Notes under the pieces: generated by a model
Databases searched by the model: none
Told to the model about the DNA's origin: nothing
What the model saw: the letters and a program-made list of their open reading frames with translations, nothing else
Part shown: in pieces, positions 1 to 6,323 of the stretch
How positions within the stretch are numbered: position 1 is the first letter of the stretch
Layout of the letters: each line of letters starts with the position of its first letter
DNA from: Actinomycetota bacterium
GTDB lineage: Bacteria > Actinomycetota > Actinomycetes > S36-B12
NCBI GenBank assembly: GCA_009726075.1
Contig: WLND01000058.1
Location: forward strand, 1 to 7,980
Length of the DNA: 7,980 nt
Direction of reading: 5' to 3'
Position numbers and translations under genes: made by a program

Positions 1-1
1 A

Positions 2-400
2 GACGTTCGCGTCCTTCAGTTTGACTACTTCACCAAGATGCCGGGATTGGCCCTGCAAACGAAGTTTGACGCCGCTGGCATCCGCCCGGTGCGCCCGGTG
101 AGCAGTGAGTGCGTCGCCGAACGGCTTCGGAACGAGAATCAGCGCGCGCAGGTGGGCTCCTCGCGCAGCAATCTGCCCGACAGCAGCAGGGCTCAGAAGT
201 GCGCAAGATATGAGCGCGTGCTCGCAGAGCCAGCCTTGGTGCGCGACTTGGCAGCGGCCAACAAGGTATTCGAGGCACTCGTCGCTAAGGCACCTGTGCC
301 AGTCACTCGGCGAGGAAGTTTCGGCGCCAGTGTCGCCGGATTTGGGGTGGCTGGCGGTGCGATCGCATCGGCGGCGAATACGTCAAGCCGCCTATATTGA
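2..400 (+). CDS. C-terminal fragment of an unrecognised protein (5' end outside window)
   Basis: The frame is open from base 2 to a TGA at 398-400 and gives 132 residues, with the true start to the left of the window. An ATG at 38 lies in frame, but the upstream codons (VLQFDYFTK) read like ordinary protein, so this is more likely a gene end than a 120-aa gene. The first 40 residues look globular and the middle is Ala/Arg/Glu-rich and probably helical. Residues about 109-124 form a Gly/Ala-rich hydrophobic stretch (GASVAGFGVAGGAIASAA) just before the end. I recognise no family. Third codon positions hold visibly more A/T than in the minus-strand genes, so the gene may be of different origin or under weak selection. 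It converges on the sulfatase-fold gene. A role in the same surface-polysaccharide locus is possible from position only. Confidence 0.5.
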   Translation, partial: DVRVLQFDYFTKMPGLALQTKFDAAGIRPVRPVSSECVAERLRNENQRAQVGSSRSNLPDSSRAQKCARYERVLAEPALVRDLAAANKVFEALVAKAPVPVTRRGSFGASVAGFGVAGGAIASAANTSSRLY

Positions 401-453
401 CCCTCGGCGTCATCCCGAGTGCTTGTCCCCGACCTAGCGCACAATCGCGACCA

Positions 454-490
454 CTGGTCGTTTGCGCCCGATAGTAGCTGAAACGACCAG
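454..490. terminator. Inverted repeat between convergent genes, possible bidirectional terminator
   Basis: CTGGTCGTTT at 454-463 is perfectly complementary to AAACGACCAG at 481-490, giving a 10-bp stem with a 17-nt loop. It sits between the TGA of the plus-strand fragment (398-400) and the TAA of the sulfatase-fold gene (507-509). There is no clear T-tract on either side, so a classical Rho-independent terminator is not proven. Position and symmetry suit a transcription barrier serving both genes. A weaker 5-bp hairpin (CTCGG 403-407 / CCGAG 415-419) directly follows the plus-strand stop. Another CGACCA copy at 448-453 abuts the left arm and could compete for pairing. Confidence 0.45.
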
Positions 491-506
491 GGGGCGGGGC
501 CGGGGG

Positions 507-2537
507 TTAGTTGGTCGGGGTGCACCAGAAGTTGTAGGTGTCCGTTTTTGGGACGATTGCCCACCCTCGGTTCGGGGTGTTTGAGCCCTCGGCCTGCCAC
601 AGCACCGAGCCCGTGACCACGCCGCCCGAGGACACCAGGCCGGTCGTGATCGCCGGGTCGCAGGTGCCCGGAACCCTGGTGATGACGACGAGTTGCTGGC
701 TCGATTCACCCGGGATTGCGTCGCTCGACTCCGTCGCGACTTCGACCCAGCCGGTCGGCACCGGCTTGCCGAGCAGCCCCTGGTCGATGCCGATCGCGAA
801 GGGGTAGTCGACGTTCAGCGGCGTGAGATCCTGCGGCTGCCACGGGTCGGGCTCTGCTGCGCCCTGGTAGACCCACGGGGTCATGATGCCGCCGCCCACG
901 GTCGAGAAGACGGGCCCCTCAGGCAGGTCGTTGGAGAGGTCCGGTGTCAGGTCGAGGGCTGGTGACGGCGCGGCGCCGGCGGCATTGAGCACGGTCTGGG
1001 CGATCTGCCCCGTCGATCGGGGCGCCACCACCTTCACCGGCTCGGTCTGGTTGGGGTCCTTGACCATGAGCGGCACGTGGGCAACCTCGGTCCAGCGCTG
1101 CGCCAGGGTGTCGCCGATCCGACGGTCGGCAGTGGTGGTGATGCCAGCGCCGTGATCGGCCGTAACCACGATGATCGTGTTGTCGTAGCGTCCGGTCGCC
1201 TTCAGTTCGGCGACGAGCAGCCCGAGTTGGCGATCGAAGTCAATTGCCGAGTTCGCGTACAGGCGTCGCTCGATCGACTGCAGTTCGGCCGTGGAGTAGG
1301 TGCCGGCCTTGTTGCTGCCGACCATGTGGGCGTCATCGACGATCGGCAGGCGCGAGGGATAGATCTCGTTGCCGTCGCGGTCGACATTCCAGGGCGCATG
1401 CGTGCGGATCGTGTGCCAGAACGCGAAGATCGGCGTGGTCGGAGCCGCTTGCTCCGCGGCCCTGAGCCCGGCGATCGCCTTGCTCACCGAGTTGCCCTCG
1501 GCGTTGTCGCCGAACTCGTCGCCCCCGCTCCAGAAGTCACGCCACTTCCCGTCCAATGACGGGAAGGCGTCGGAGAACGGCCGGGCGAGCGCTGTGCGCC
1601 CCGCGATGGCCGCGCTATCGGCGGCGAAGCTCATCATCCGGCTGGCGAGGCTGCCGTCCGCGGAGGCTCCGACACTGGCGCAGTCGGTGGTGTCGCACTC
1701 GAATCGGTACAGGGGTGATTCCATGACGACCGAGTACTCAGAGGCGAGGCTCGGGACAACGCCGATATTCGCTCGAACCTCCTGCATGCGCTCAGGCCCC
1801 TGCGCCGCGATGTCGGAAATGCCGGTGAGCATCGCCGGCACGGCGTAGTCGGTGTAGTTCGCGGCCGAGTAGGCGTGGGTGTAGGTGGTCGAGTCGGCCT
1901 GCAGCGCCTTGAGATTCGGGAACTCTGGACGGATCTCGCCGGAGCCGTCGAAGACGAGCGGGTACTGCAGTTCGTCTGAGATGACCCACACGATCGAAGG
2001 GCGGTCCGGATTCGCGTCGAAGTCGAGCGGGGTCGCGGCCTGGGCGGCGCCCCCAGCGAAGACCGACAGGAGCACCGGCACGACGGCCGCGAGCGAGGCG
2101 AAGATGAACAGCGGGGAACCCATCGTGAATCGTCGGGCGAGCAGGGTCACCGCGGCAGCGACGATGAGACCAACGATCGGGCCCAGTGCCGGGGCGCCGG
2201 TAAACAGTGTCTCGGTCAGCACGTTGCCTGCGAAGAACCACGCGATGACGAACATGATGGCCGATGCCGCGATGTCGTAGGCCGTGGGAGACAGCCGCCG
2301 CTTGAGCACGGTGAGCACCCCGGCGAGGACGAGCCACAGGGCGATGAGCGCGACCGCGAGCACCGCCACCCAGGCGATCGGGGAAACGCCGTGCGCCGCG
2401 AAGAACACGTCGTTCGCGGCGATCTTGTCGTTCGCCGGGATCACGACCGCGAGGACGGCTGCCGCCACGAGCCAGGAGGCGCTATCCGGCGCACTCGTGT
2501 TCCGCCGCACGCCAAGGCGCGCGATCAGGTCACTCAC
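507..2537 (-). CDS. Membrane-anchored sulfatase/LtaS-fold enzyme, probable phospho-group transferase or sulfatase-like hydrolase
   Basis: From the GTG at 2537 this gives 676 aa. An in-frame ATG at 2558 exists, but the GTG overlaps the upstream stop (GTGA) and has GGAG five bases before it, so I prefer it. Hydrophobic segments at about 21-35, 56-75, 89-107, 118-134 and 143-167 precede a large domain that should lie outside the membrane. That domain has alkaline-phosphatase-superfamily features: a metal-binding acidic pair (VISDE, D188/E189), a likely nucleophile T229 in ANYTDYAVPAMLTG, H380 in HTIRTHAPW, and D461/H462 in TADHG. Thr at the nucleophile position fits LtaS/OpgB/GacH-like phosphoglycerol transferases better than true sulfatases, which need Cys or Ser for formylglycine. 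Cysteines at 281/286 and 626/672 could form disulfides in an exported domain. It is the last gene of its cassette. The surface-glycan substrate is inferred from the neighbours. Confidence 0.88.
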   Translation of the reverse strand: MSDLIARLGVRRNTSAPDSASWLVAAAVLAVVIPANDKIAANDVFFAAHGVSPIAWVAVLAVALIALWLVLAGVLTVLKRRLSPTAYDIAASAIMFVIAWFFAGNVLTETLFTGAPALGPIVGLIVAAAVTLLARRFTMGSPLFIFASLAAVVPVLLSVFAGGAAQAATPLDFDANPDRPSIVWVISDELQYPLVFDGSGEIRPEFPNLKALQADSTTYTHAYSAANYTDYAVPAMLTGISDIAAQGPERMQEVRANIGVVPSLASEYSVVMESPLYRFECDTTDCASVGASADGSLASRMMSFAADSAAIAGRTALARPFSDAFPSLDGKWRDFWSGGDEFGDNAEGNSVSKAIAGLRAAEQAAPTTPIFAFWHTIRTHAPWNVDRDGNEIYPSRLPIVDDAHMVGSNKAGTYSTAELQSIERRLYANSAIDFDRQLGLLVAELKATGRYDNTIIVVTADHGAGITTTADRRIGDTLAQRWTEVAHVPLMVKDPNQTEPVKVVAPRSTGQIAQTVLNAAGAAPSPALDLTPDLSNDLPEGPVFSTVGGGIMTPWVYQGAAEPDPWQPQDLTPLNVDYPFAIGIDQGLLGKPVPTGWVEVATESSDAIPGESSQQLVVITRVPGTCDPAITTGLVSSGGVVTGSVLWQAEGSNTPNRGWAIVPKTDTYNFWCTPTN

Positions 2538-3979
2538 GCCTGCTCCAGCAGGTCCCACGCATTCACGACGACCCGGGTGGCCGATGTCGTGCCCATGACC
2601 TCGACGTGGGCGAAGCGATTGCGGAGCGCTGCGAGCAGGGCCTCGGTCGAGTACTCGCCACTCCAGTTCGGGATCTGGCTCAGCAGAATCCGGGATTTCT
2701 GATCGTTCTCGTCGGCGAATTCGATCTGGACGGGTGCCCCGAAGGCCGCCAGTGCATCGACGGCGAACTGCATCGGGGTGCCCTGCGTGATGACCACGTG
2801 ATGAAGGACGGCCTGGCAGATCACGGCCGAGGGGCTCACTCGCTCGGTGAAGGCAGCGAACTCACGATTGAGCAGCCCGGAGGCAGGGGTCAGATTGGTG
2901 ATGTCGCCCAGAATCGGGGTTACCGCAGGAGCGATGTCCTGCGGTAGGCCCTGGTGCAGTACATCGAGGGCGCCGGCGTCGGCGTCCATGACGATGACCC
3001 GCGCGCCGGCGTGACGCGCAAGGTGGGCCGCGGTGAAGCCGTCATTGCCTCCGACGTCGAGCACGAGCCGACTGCGGTCGGGCTGCGCCTGCAGGAATTC
3101 GGTGGCGAAGGCCGACTTCCGGGTCAGGTCGTCGCTCTCGTAGTGCGCCCGGGTGCCGTAGTCGACCCACGTGGTCGCGTGCTCCTTGCCGTGCAACTTC
3201 CGGACCTGCCTGGCCAGCCGCTTGGTCAGCGACCGCGTGGCGTTGCGCGCGAGATCCTTGTTCTTGTTGGCGGTGTCGGCGAACTTTGACTCCGACGGCG
3301 CGTTCTTCTCGACCGGCCTGGTCGTGGCCTGAAGGAGGAGGAGCGACAGGCTGCGGCGCGCCTTCCTCGGCAGAAGCGCGCGTGCGGCATCCGAGCGGAG
3401 GCCGCGATGGCCGCCGAGGTTCCAGGCATCGGCCGCGGTCACGCGCTCGCCTGAGCCCACCGCCAGTGGGTTGATGAAGTGCTCGATGAACTGGCGTGAC
3501 GCATTCCAGGACGGATTCGGGCGCCATTGCTCGACGGAACCCAGGTCGATGAAGACCGGACGCATCCCCCGAAACTGCACGTTGAACGCCGATGCGTCCT
3601 TGAGGTCCAGGCCCAGGTCGAGCAACCTGCGGCGGATATCGAGGGTCAGGAGCGCAGCAGACTCGAGCAGCGAGTTCGGCCACTCCCAGGGATAGGTGAC
3701 CACGTCGACGCGTTCGACCGAGAAGACCCGCGAATCGGGGGCAGGCGTACGACCCGAGGTCTCGGCGTAGGCCCTGATGATCGGCGCGGCGTCGTCGTCC
3801 GAGAGCTCCTCGAACGACACCAACGAGCCCTCGGCGACGAGCGCCGAGTAGAGATCAGCGGTGCGAAGGGTGCGAAGGGCCGATGTGGATGCGGGCCCCG
3901 CTATGCGAAACCAGGTGCCCTCGTGCTCGAAGGCGGCGTTCTCGGGGTCGCGGAAACTCGCGGAGGGCAGCGTGGTCAC
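2534..3979 (-). CDS. NoeA-like protein: conserved N-terminal domain fused to SAM-dependent methyltransferase
   Basis: The reading frame is open from 4105. I place the start at the GTG at 3979 (481 aa) because the longer form would overlap most of the small gene upstream, and the family's SFRDP motif then falls at residues 8-12. No good Shine-Dalgarno precedes 3979; the upstream stop is 11 bp away, so reinitiation is likely. The N-terminal half has the signature seen in proteins annotated as nodulation protein NoeA-like: SFRDP near the start, YPWEWP at about 96-101, LKDASAFNVQF around 126-136 and PVFIDLGS around 141-148. D128, N133 and D145 have kinase-like spacing. A basic, polar linker (about 225-265) leads to a class I methyltransferase with motif I LDVGGNDG at about 307-314, an acidic MDAD at 331-334 and a post-motif AVLHHV near 390. 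Its acceptor is unknown. A surface glycan or lipid-linked intermediate is a guess from context. The stop overlaps the next gene by 4 bp. Confidence 0.85.
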   Translation of the reverse strand: MTTLPSASFRDPENAAFEHEGTWFRIAGPASTSALRTLRTADLYSALVAEGSLVSFEELSDDDAAPIIRAYAETSGRTPAPDSRVFSVERVDVVTYPWEWPNSLLESAALLTLDIRRRLLDLGLDLKDASAFNVQFRGMRPVFIDLGSVEQWRPNPSWNASRQFIEHFINPLAVGSGERVTAADAWNLGGHRGLRSDAARALLPRKARRSLSLLLLQATTRPVEKNAPSESKFADTANKNKDLARNATRSLTKRLARQVRKLHGKEHATTWVDYGTRAHYESDDLTRKSAFATEFLQAQPDRSRLVLDVGGNDGFTAAHLARHAGARVIVMDADAGALDVLHQGLPQDIAPAVTPILGDITNLTPASGLLNREFAAFTERVSPSAVICQAVLHHVVITQGTPMQFAVDALAAFGAPVQIEFADENDQKSRILLSQIPNWSGEYSTEALLAALRNRFAHVEVMGTTSATRVVVNAWDLLEQA

Positions 3980-3990
3980 GAGGGGTGCGG

Positions 3991-4185
3991 CTAGGAGCCG
4001 GACGAGGGGGAGTCGGTCGAGGGCGACTCGGTCGTCGGTTCGGTCGCTGACGAGTTCTTGCCCCGCCCGCGCAGCTTCGCGAACTGCGAGCGCAGGAAGA
4101 ACCACGAGCCTGCCGCGCCGCTGGCAATCGCGGCCAACAGGTACGAACCCGAGCCAGCATCGATGTAGCCGACAGAATTCAGCAT
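3991..4185 (-). CDS. Small single-pass membrane protein with YIDAGSGSYLL motif
   Basis: This gives 64 aa from an ATG with AAGGTG five bases upstream, a convincing ribosome binding site. A short N-terminus with YIDAGSGSYLL leads into one hydrophobic helix (about residues 15-32, ending in WFFLR). A basic stretch (KLRGRGK) and a polar Ser/Thr/Pro/Glu tail (about 44-64) follow. The positive charges after the helix suggest the tail is cytoplasmic. From memory, similar small proteins with YxDxGxGS followed by one helix occur beside NoeA-like and sulfatase-like genes in other bacteria; this would need a search to confirm. It leads the three-gene cassette. An anchor or adaptor role for the membrane sulfatase-fold enzyme or the NoeA-like protein is inference. 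No catalytic motif is visible. Confidence 0.75.
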   Translation of the reverse strand: MLNSVGYIDAGSGSYLLAAIASGAAGSWFFLRSQFAKLRGRGKNSSATEPTTESPSTDSPSSGS

Positions 4186-4198
4186 TTCTTCACCTTAG

Positions 4199-4270
4199 GT
4201 TGGCGTACGGGTCAGCCTTGAGGGTACAGGCACATCGGCACCCAGACGCTCGCAGTTGGCGTTCGGGTCA
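4199..4270. repeat. 16-bp imperfect direct repeat pair upstream of the small membrane protein gene
   Basis: GTTGGCGTACGGGTCA at 4199-4214 recurs as GTTGGCGTTCGGGTCA at 4255-4270, with 15 of 16 bases identical and a 56-bp offset. Both copies lie in the 93-bp gap between the family 2 glycosyltransferase stop and the small gene start. On the minus strand the nearer copy ends just before the AAGGTG ribosome binding site. It could be an operator pair or the trace of a small duplication. Confidence 0.6.
4221..4226 (-). promoter_or_regulatory. Possible -10 element for the small membrane protein / NoeA-like / sulfatase-fold cassette
   Basis: On the minus strand this reads TACCCT, fitting the actinobacterial TAnnnT -10 pattern, about 35 bases before the ATG at 4185. 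It lies between the two direct-repeat copies. No convincing -35 box is visible, and six-base matches are common in this composition, so this is a weak call. The cassette might instead be read through from the glycosyltransferase genes. Confidence 0.22.
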
Positions 4271-4278
4271 CCGGCCTG

Positions 4279-5133
4279 TCACTGCACTGCCCGAAGCAGG
4301 CTCGCCCACGCCAGAACCTTGGCCGTGTCGCGGTCGGACGCCAGCGGGCGCAGGTGCGTGTGGAGATCGCGCAGCTTGCCCACGACCTCGGGCGCAGCCG
4401 TCGCCGCCGACGCCAGTCGCCGCGCCTTGGACGCGTCCTGTCGTCCACGCGACAGCCCGACCTCCTGCGTGTCGACGACCCGGTAGTCGATGACGAAATC
4501 GGTATCGATCCGCATGCCGCCCTGCGCCGTGGCCACCAGGCTCCACCAGCGATCGTGCAGCCACCCGGCCGGGATCACGAGGTCGGCGAACCGCTCCGGG
4601 CGCAGGGCACTGGCCCCTCCGGTCGCGACCGAGTGCCGAACGGCGTAGCGCATCTGCTCCGCGGGGGATTCGTGGTTCCAGTCGCCCGGTACCGGGAACG
4701 TGTCGCGAAGCGTGCCGTCGAGCGACTCGTTCTTCCCATTGATCAACGTGCCGTCCGATGCCAGCATCGTTGTGGTCGGCTGCCGACGGAACTGCTCGAG
4801 CTGATGGGCAACCCGAGACGGATACCAGAGGTCGTCGTGGTCGCCGAGCACCGCGACGTCGTACCGCAGGCAGGCGCGGACCCCCTGATGGAAGTTGTGG
4901 GCAATGCGCGTCGTGACGTCGGGCGCCCGGGAGGTGGCCCGATAGACATTCGCCCGGCCGCCGAGCACATCGTTGACGATCGAGCGGGTGCTATCGGCGG
5001 AGTTGTCGTCGATGACGATGATGGCATCGGGCTGGCGGTCCTGGTTCACGACGCTGACGAGGGTCTGCTCGATCCACCGCGACGAGTTGCTCGTGACGAT
5101 GAGCGCGGCCACCGTGGGATTCGTCTGGCTCAT
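4279..5133 (-). CDS. Family 2 glycosyltransferase, possibly rhamnosyltransferase
   Basis: The frame is open to 5328, but the start is set at the ATG at 5133 (284 aa). There the protein begins MSQTNPTVAALIVTSNSS, the usual start of a GT-A fold, and the ATG overlaps the upstream stop as ATGA. The nucleotide-sugar binding region includes VVNQDRQPDAIIVIDDNSADST at about residues 28-49. The metal-binding motif is LGDHDDLW at about 96-103, where close relatives usually have SDQDD. Further on, TGGASALRP (171-179) and WLHDRW (191-196) match the acceptor-side pattern of the rhamnosyltransferase-like subgroup. The family's YRxHxxNxxG ending appears as YRVVDTQEVG (217-226), so the His is missing. It probably transfers a sugar from an NDP donor to a lipid-linked glycan at the inner membrane face; the sugar is unproven. 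It is translationally coupled to the gene upstream. Confidence 0.9.
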   Translation of the reverse strand: MSQTNPTVAALIVTSNSSRWIEQTLVSVVNQDRQPDAIIVIDDNSADSTRSIVNDVLGGRANVYRATSRAPDVTTRIAHNFHQGVRACLRYDVAVLGDHDDLWYPSRVAHQLEQFRRQPTTTMLASDGTLINGKNESLDGTLRDTFPVPGDWNHESPAEQMRYAVRHSVATGGASALRPERFADLVIPAGWLHDRWWSLVATAQGGMRIDTDFVIDYRVVDTQEVGLSRGRQDASKARRLASAATAAPEVVGKLRDLHTHLRPLASDRDTAKVLAWASLLRAVQ

Positions 5134-6263
5134 CGCGTCGCCGCCTTGCGCCGGGTGCCCGCGGCCAACTGCTGGATCAGGGCCTCGTACTGATCGGTGA
5201 CCGAGTCCCACTGGTAGACCGTCGAGATTCGCGCCAGCCCGCTGGCGCTGATGCGGGCGAGGCGCTCGTCCAGCAACCCCCCGGCGATGGCATCGAACAC
5301 CCCGCTCAGATCGGCCGCAGACGACCACAGGACTGCCTCGCCGGCCGTCACCTCGCGGTTGAACTCGACGTCGTAGGCAAGGACCGGAGTGCCCGCGCCC
5401 ATCGCCCGGAGCAGCGATGGGTTCGTGCCACCCACGCTGTGACCGTGGACATAACTGCGTGCATTCGCGTAGAGCTGGTCGAGCAACGCTTGGTCGTAGA
5501 TGCCGCCGGTGAAGATGATGCGCGGGTCTGCCTCGGCTGCCTCGTGCACTGCGGCCACGTACCAGTGCGAGTACGGCGCGCTGCCCACGACCACGAGCGG
5601 CCTGGTCTCGCCGCTGAGCCGGTACGCGGTCACCGCGTCGAGCACGTGATTCTCGGGCTCGAACCGAGCGACGATGAGGTGGTAGCCCTGCGGTTCGAGG
5701 GCCAGCTCGCCCAGCCGATCGCTGCCAGGCTTGATGAGCTCGGCTCCGTATGGGATCACGACGCTGTCGCGTCCGTACTCGGCCTTCACGTGGTCGGCAA
5801 TCGCCTGGGCGTCGGCGATCACGGCATCACCCCACTTGACCGAGGCGCGCTCGGCCCAGCGGTAGTACTTGGCGCCGGTACCGCGCCATTTCTCCCGCTT
5901 CGACTCAAGGCCATCAAGATGAATCGCCGTCGGAATCCCGGCAATTTGCAGTGGACGAAGCAGGGGTGCGTTGCCGGCATTGAGGAGCAGGACGACGTCG
6001 GGGCGATCCCTGATGATTGCGTGGACCGTGCTCGCGGTGGTGTGGCTCAGGGTCTCGGCCATGCGATGCCTGATCGCCGGCGCGTTGACCAGTTTCATGC
6101 CCAGGTACTCCGTCTGCCGCTGCCCGGGATTCCGGCAGTAGACGGTGACCTCGTAGCCGCGTGCCGCGAGGCGGCGTCCGATCTCCTCAACAGCCGTCTC
6201 GAAGCCCCCGTGCTGCGCGGGCACCCCGCGCGTGCCCATCAACGAGACCTTCACGCCGCCCAC
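5130..6263 (-). CDS. DUF1972-type glycosyltransferase (GT4-like, GT-B fold)
   Basis: This gives 377 aa from a GTG at 6263 with GAGGAG eight bases upstream; the next in-frame GTG, at 6254, would be too far from that site. The N-terminal half carries the DUF1972 signature: SLMGTRGVPAQHGGFET at about 7-23, VTVYCR at 39-44, LLLNAGNAP around 92-100 and DGLESKREKW at 117-126. The C-terminal Rossmann domain has LIVARFEPEN (196-205), VVVGSAPYS (224-232) and the conserved YVHGHSVGGTNPSLLRAMG at 271-289. Many GT4 enzymes have Glu where this one has R287 (NPSLLEAM), so this subgroup may bind the donor phosphates differently. Members are often annotated as rhamnosyl- or mannosyltransferases of surface polysaccharides; the donor here is not known. 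It is first of a two-gene pair coupled to the family 2 enzyme by a 4-bp overlap and is divergent from the epimerase gene. Confidence 0.9.
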   Translation of the reverse strand: MGGVKVSLMGTRGVPAQHGGFETAVEEIGRRLAARGYEVTVYCRNPGQRQTEYLGMKLVNAPAIRHRMAETLSHTTASTVHAIIRDRPDVVLLLNAGNAPLLRPLQIAGIPTAIHLDGLESKREKWRGTGAKYYRWAERASVKWGDAVIADAQAIADHVKAEYGRDSVVIPYGAELIKPGSDRLGELALEPQGYHLIVARFEPENHVLDAVTAYRLSGETRPLVVVGSAPYSHWYVAAVHEAAEADPRIIFTGGIYDQALLDQLYANARSYVHGHSVGGTNPSLLRAMGAGTPVLAYDVEFNREVTAGEAVLWSSAADLSGVFDAIAGGLLDERLARISASGLARISTVYQWDSVTDQYEALIQQLAAGTRRKAATR

Positions 6264-6307
6264 CGTACTTGCTCCTCGCTCATGCCCCGTCCGTCGACTC
6301 GTTCCGC

Positions 6308-6316
6308 TGATAGCCT
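6308..6316 (+). promoter_or_regulatory. Extended -10 element for a leaderless epimerase transcript
   Basis: TGATAGCCT contains TG, one base, then TAGCCT, matching the actinobacterial TGn-TAnnnT pattern. Its last T is 7 bases before the GTG at 6324, the distance expected if transcription starts at or next to the start codon. No Shine-Dalgarno is seen before that GTG, which agrees with a leaderless mRNA. No good -35 box is present 16-18 bases upstream. Confidence 0.55.
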
Positions 6317-6323
6317 CTGCCCC

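Noticed and set aside
1077..1559. 160-codon plus-strand frame inside the sulfatase-fold gene (and similar long frames over the other genes)
   Set aside because: It lies opposite conserved catalytic motifs of the minus-strand gene and its product is compositionally odd (Arg/Gly/Val-rich) with no motif.
3980..4105. Longer start of the NoeA-like gene at the GTG at 4105
   Set aside because: It would overlap about 60% of the small membrane protein gene, has no clear ribosome binding site, and adds 42 residues before the family's SFRDP start.
5134..5328. Longer start of the family 2 glycosyltransferase up to 5328
   Set aside because: The extra residues are the antisense-frame shadow of the upstream glycosyltransferase end; the fold begins at MSQTNPTVAALIV with an ATGA overlap.
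5439..6323. Open plus-strand frame continuing about 295 codons upstream of the epimerase, antisense to the DUF1972 glycosyltransferase
   Set aside because: The translation has no family resemblance, the opposite strand encodes a clear glycosyltransferase, and the epimerase has normal length from 6324. It is a high-GC shadow frame.
6282..6323. ATG at 6282 as the epimerase start, adding 14 residues
   Set aside because: The added residues (MPRPSTRSADSLCP) do not fit RmlC, and the -10 element lies downstream of this ATG.
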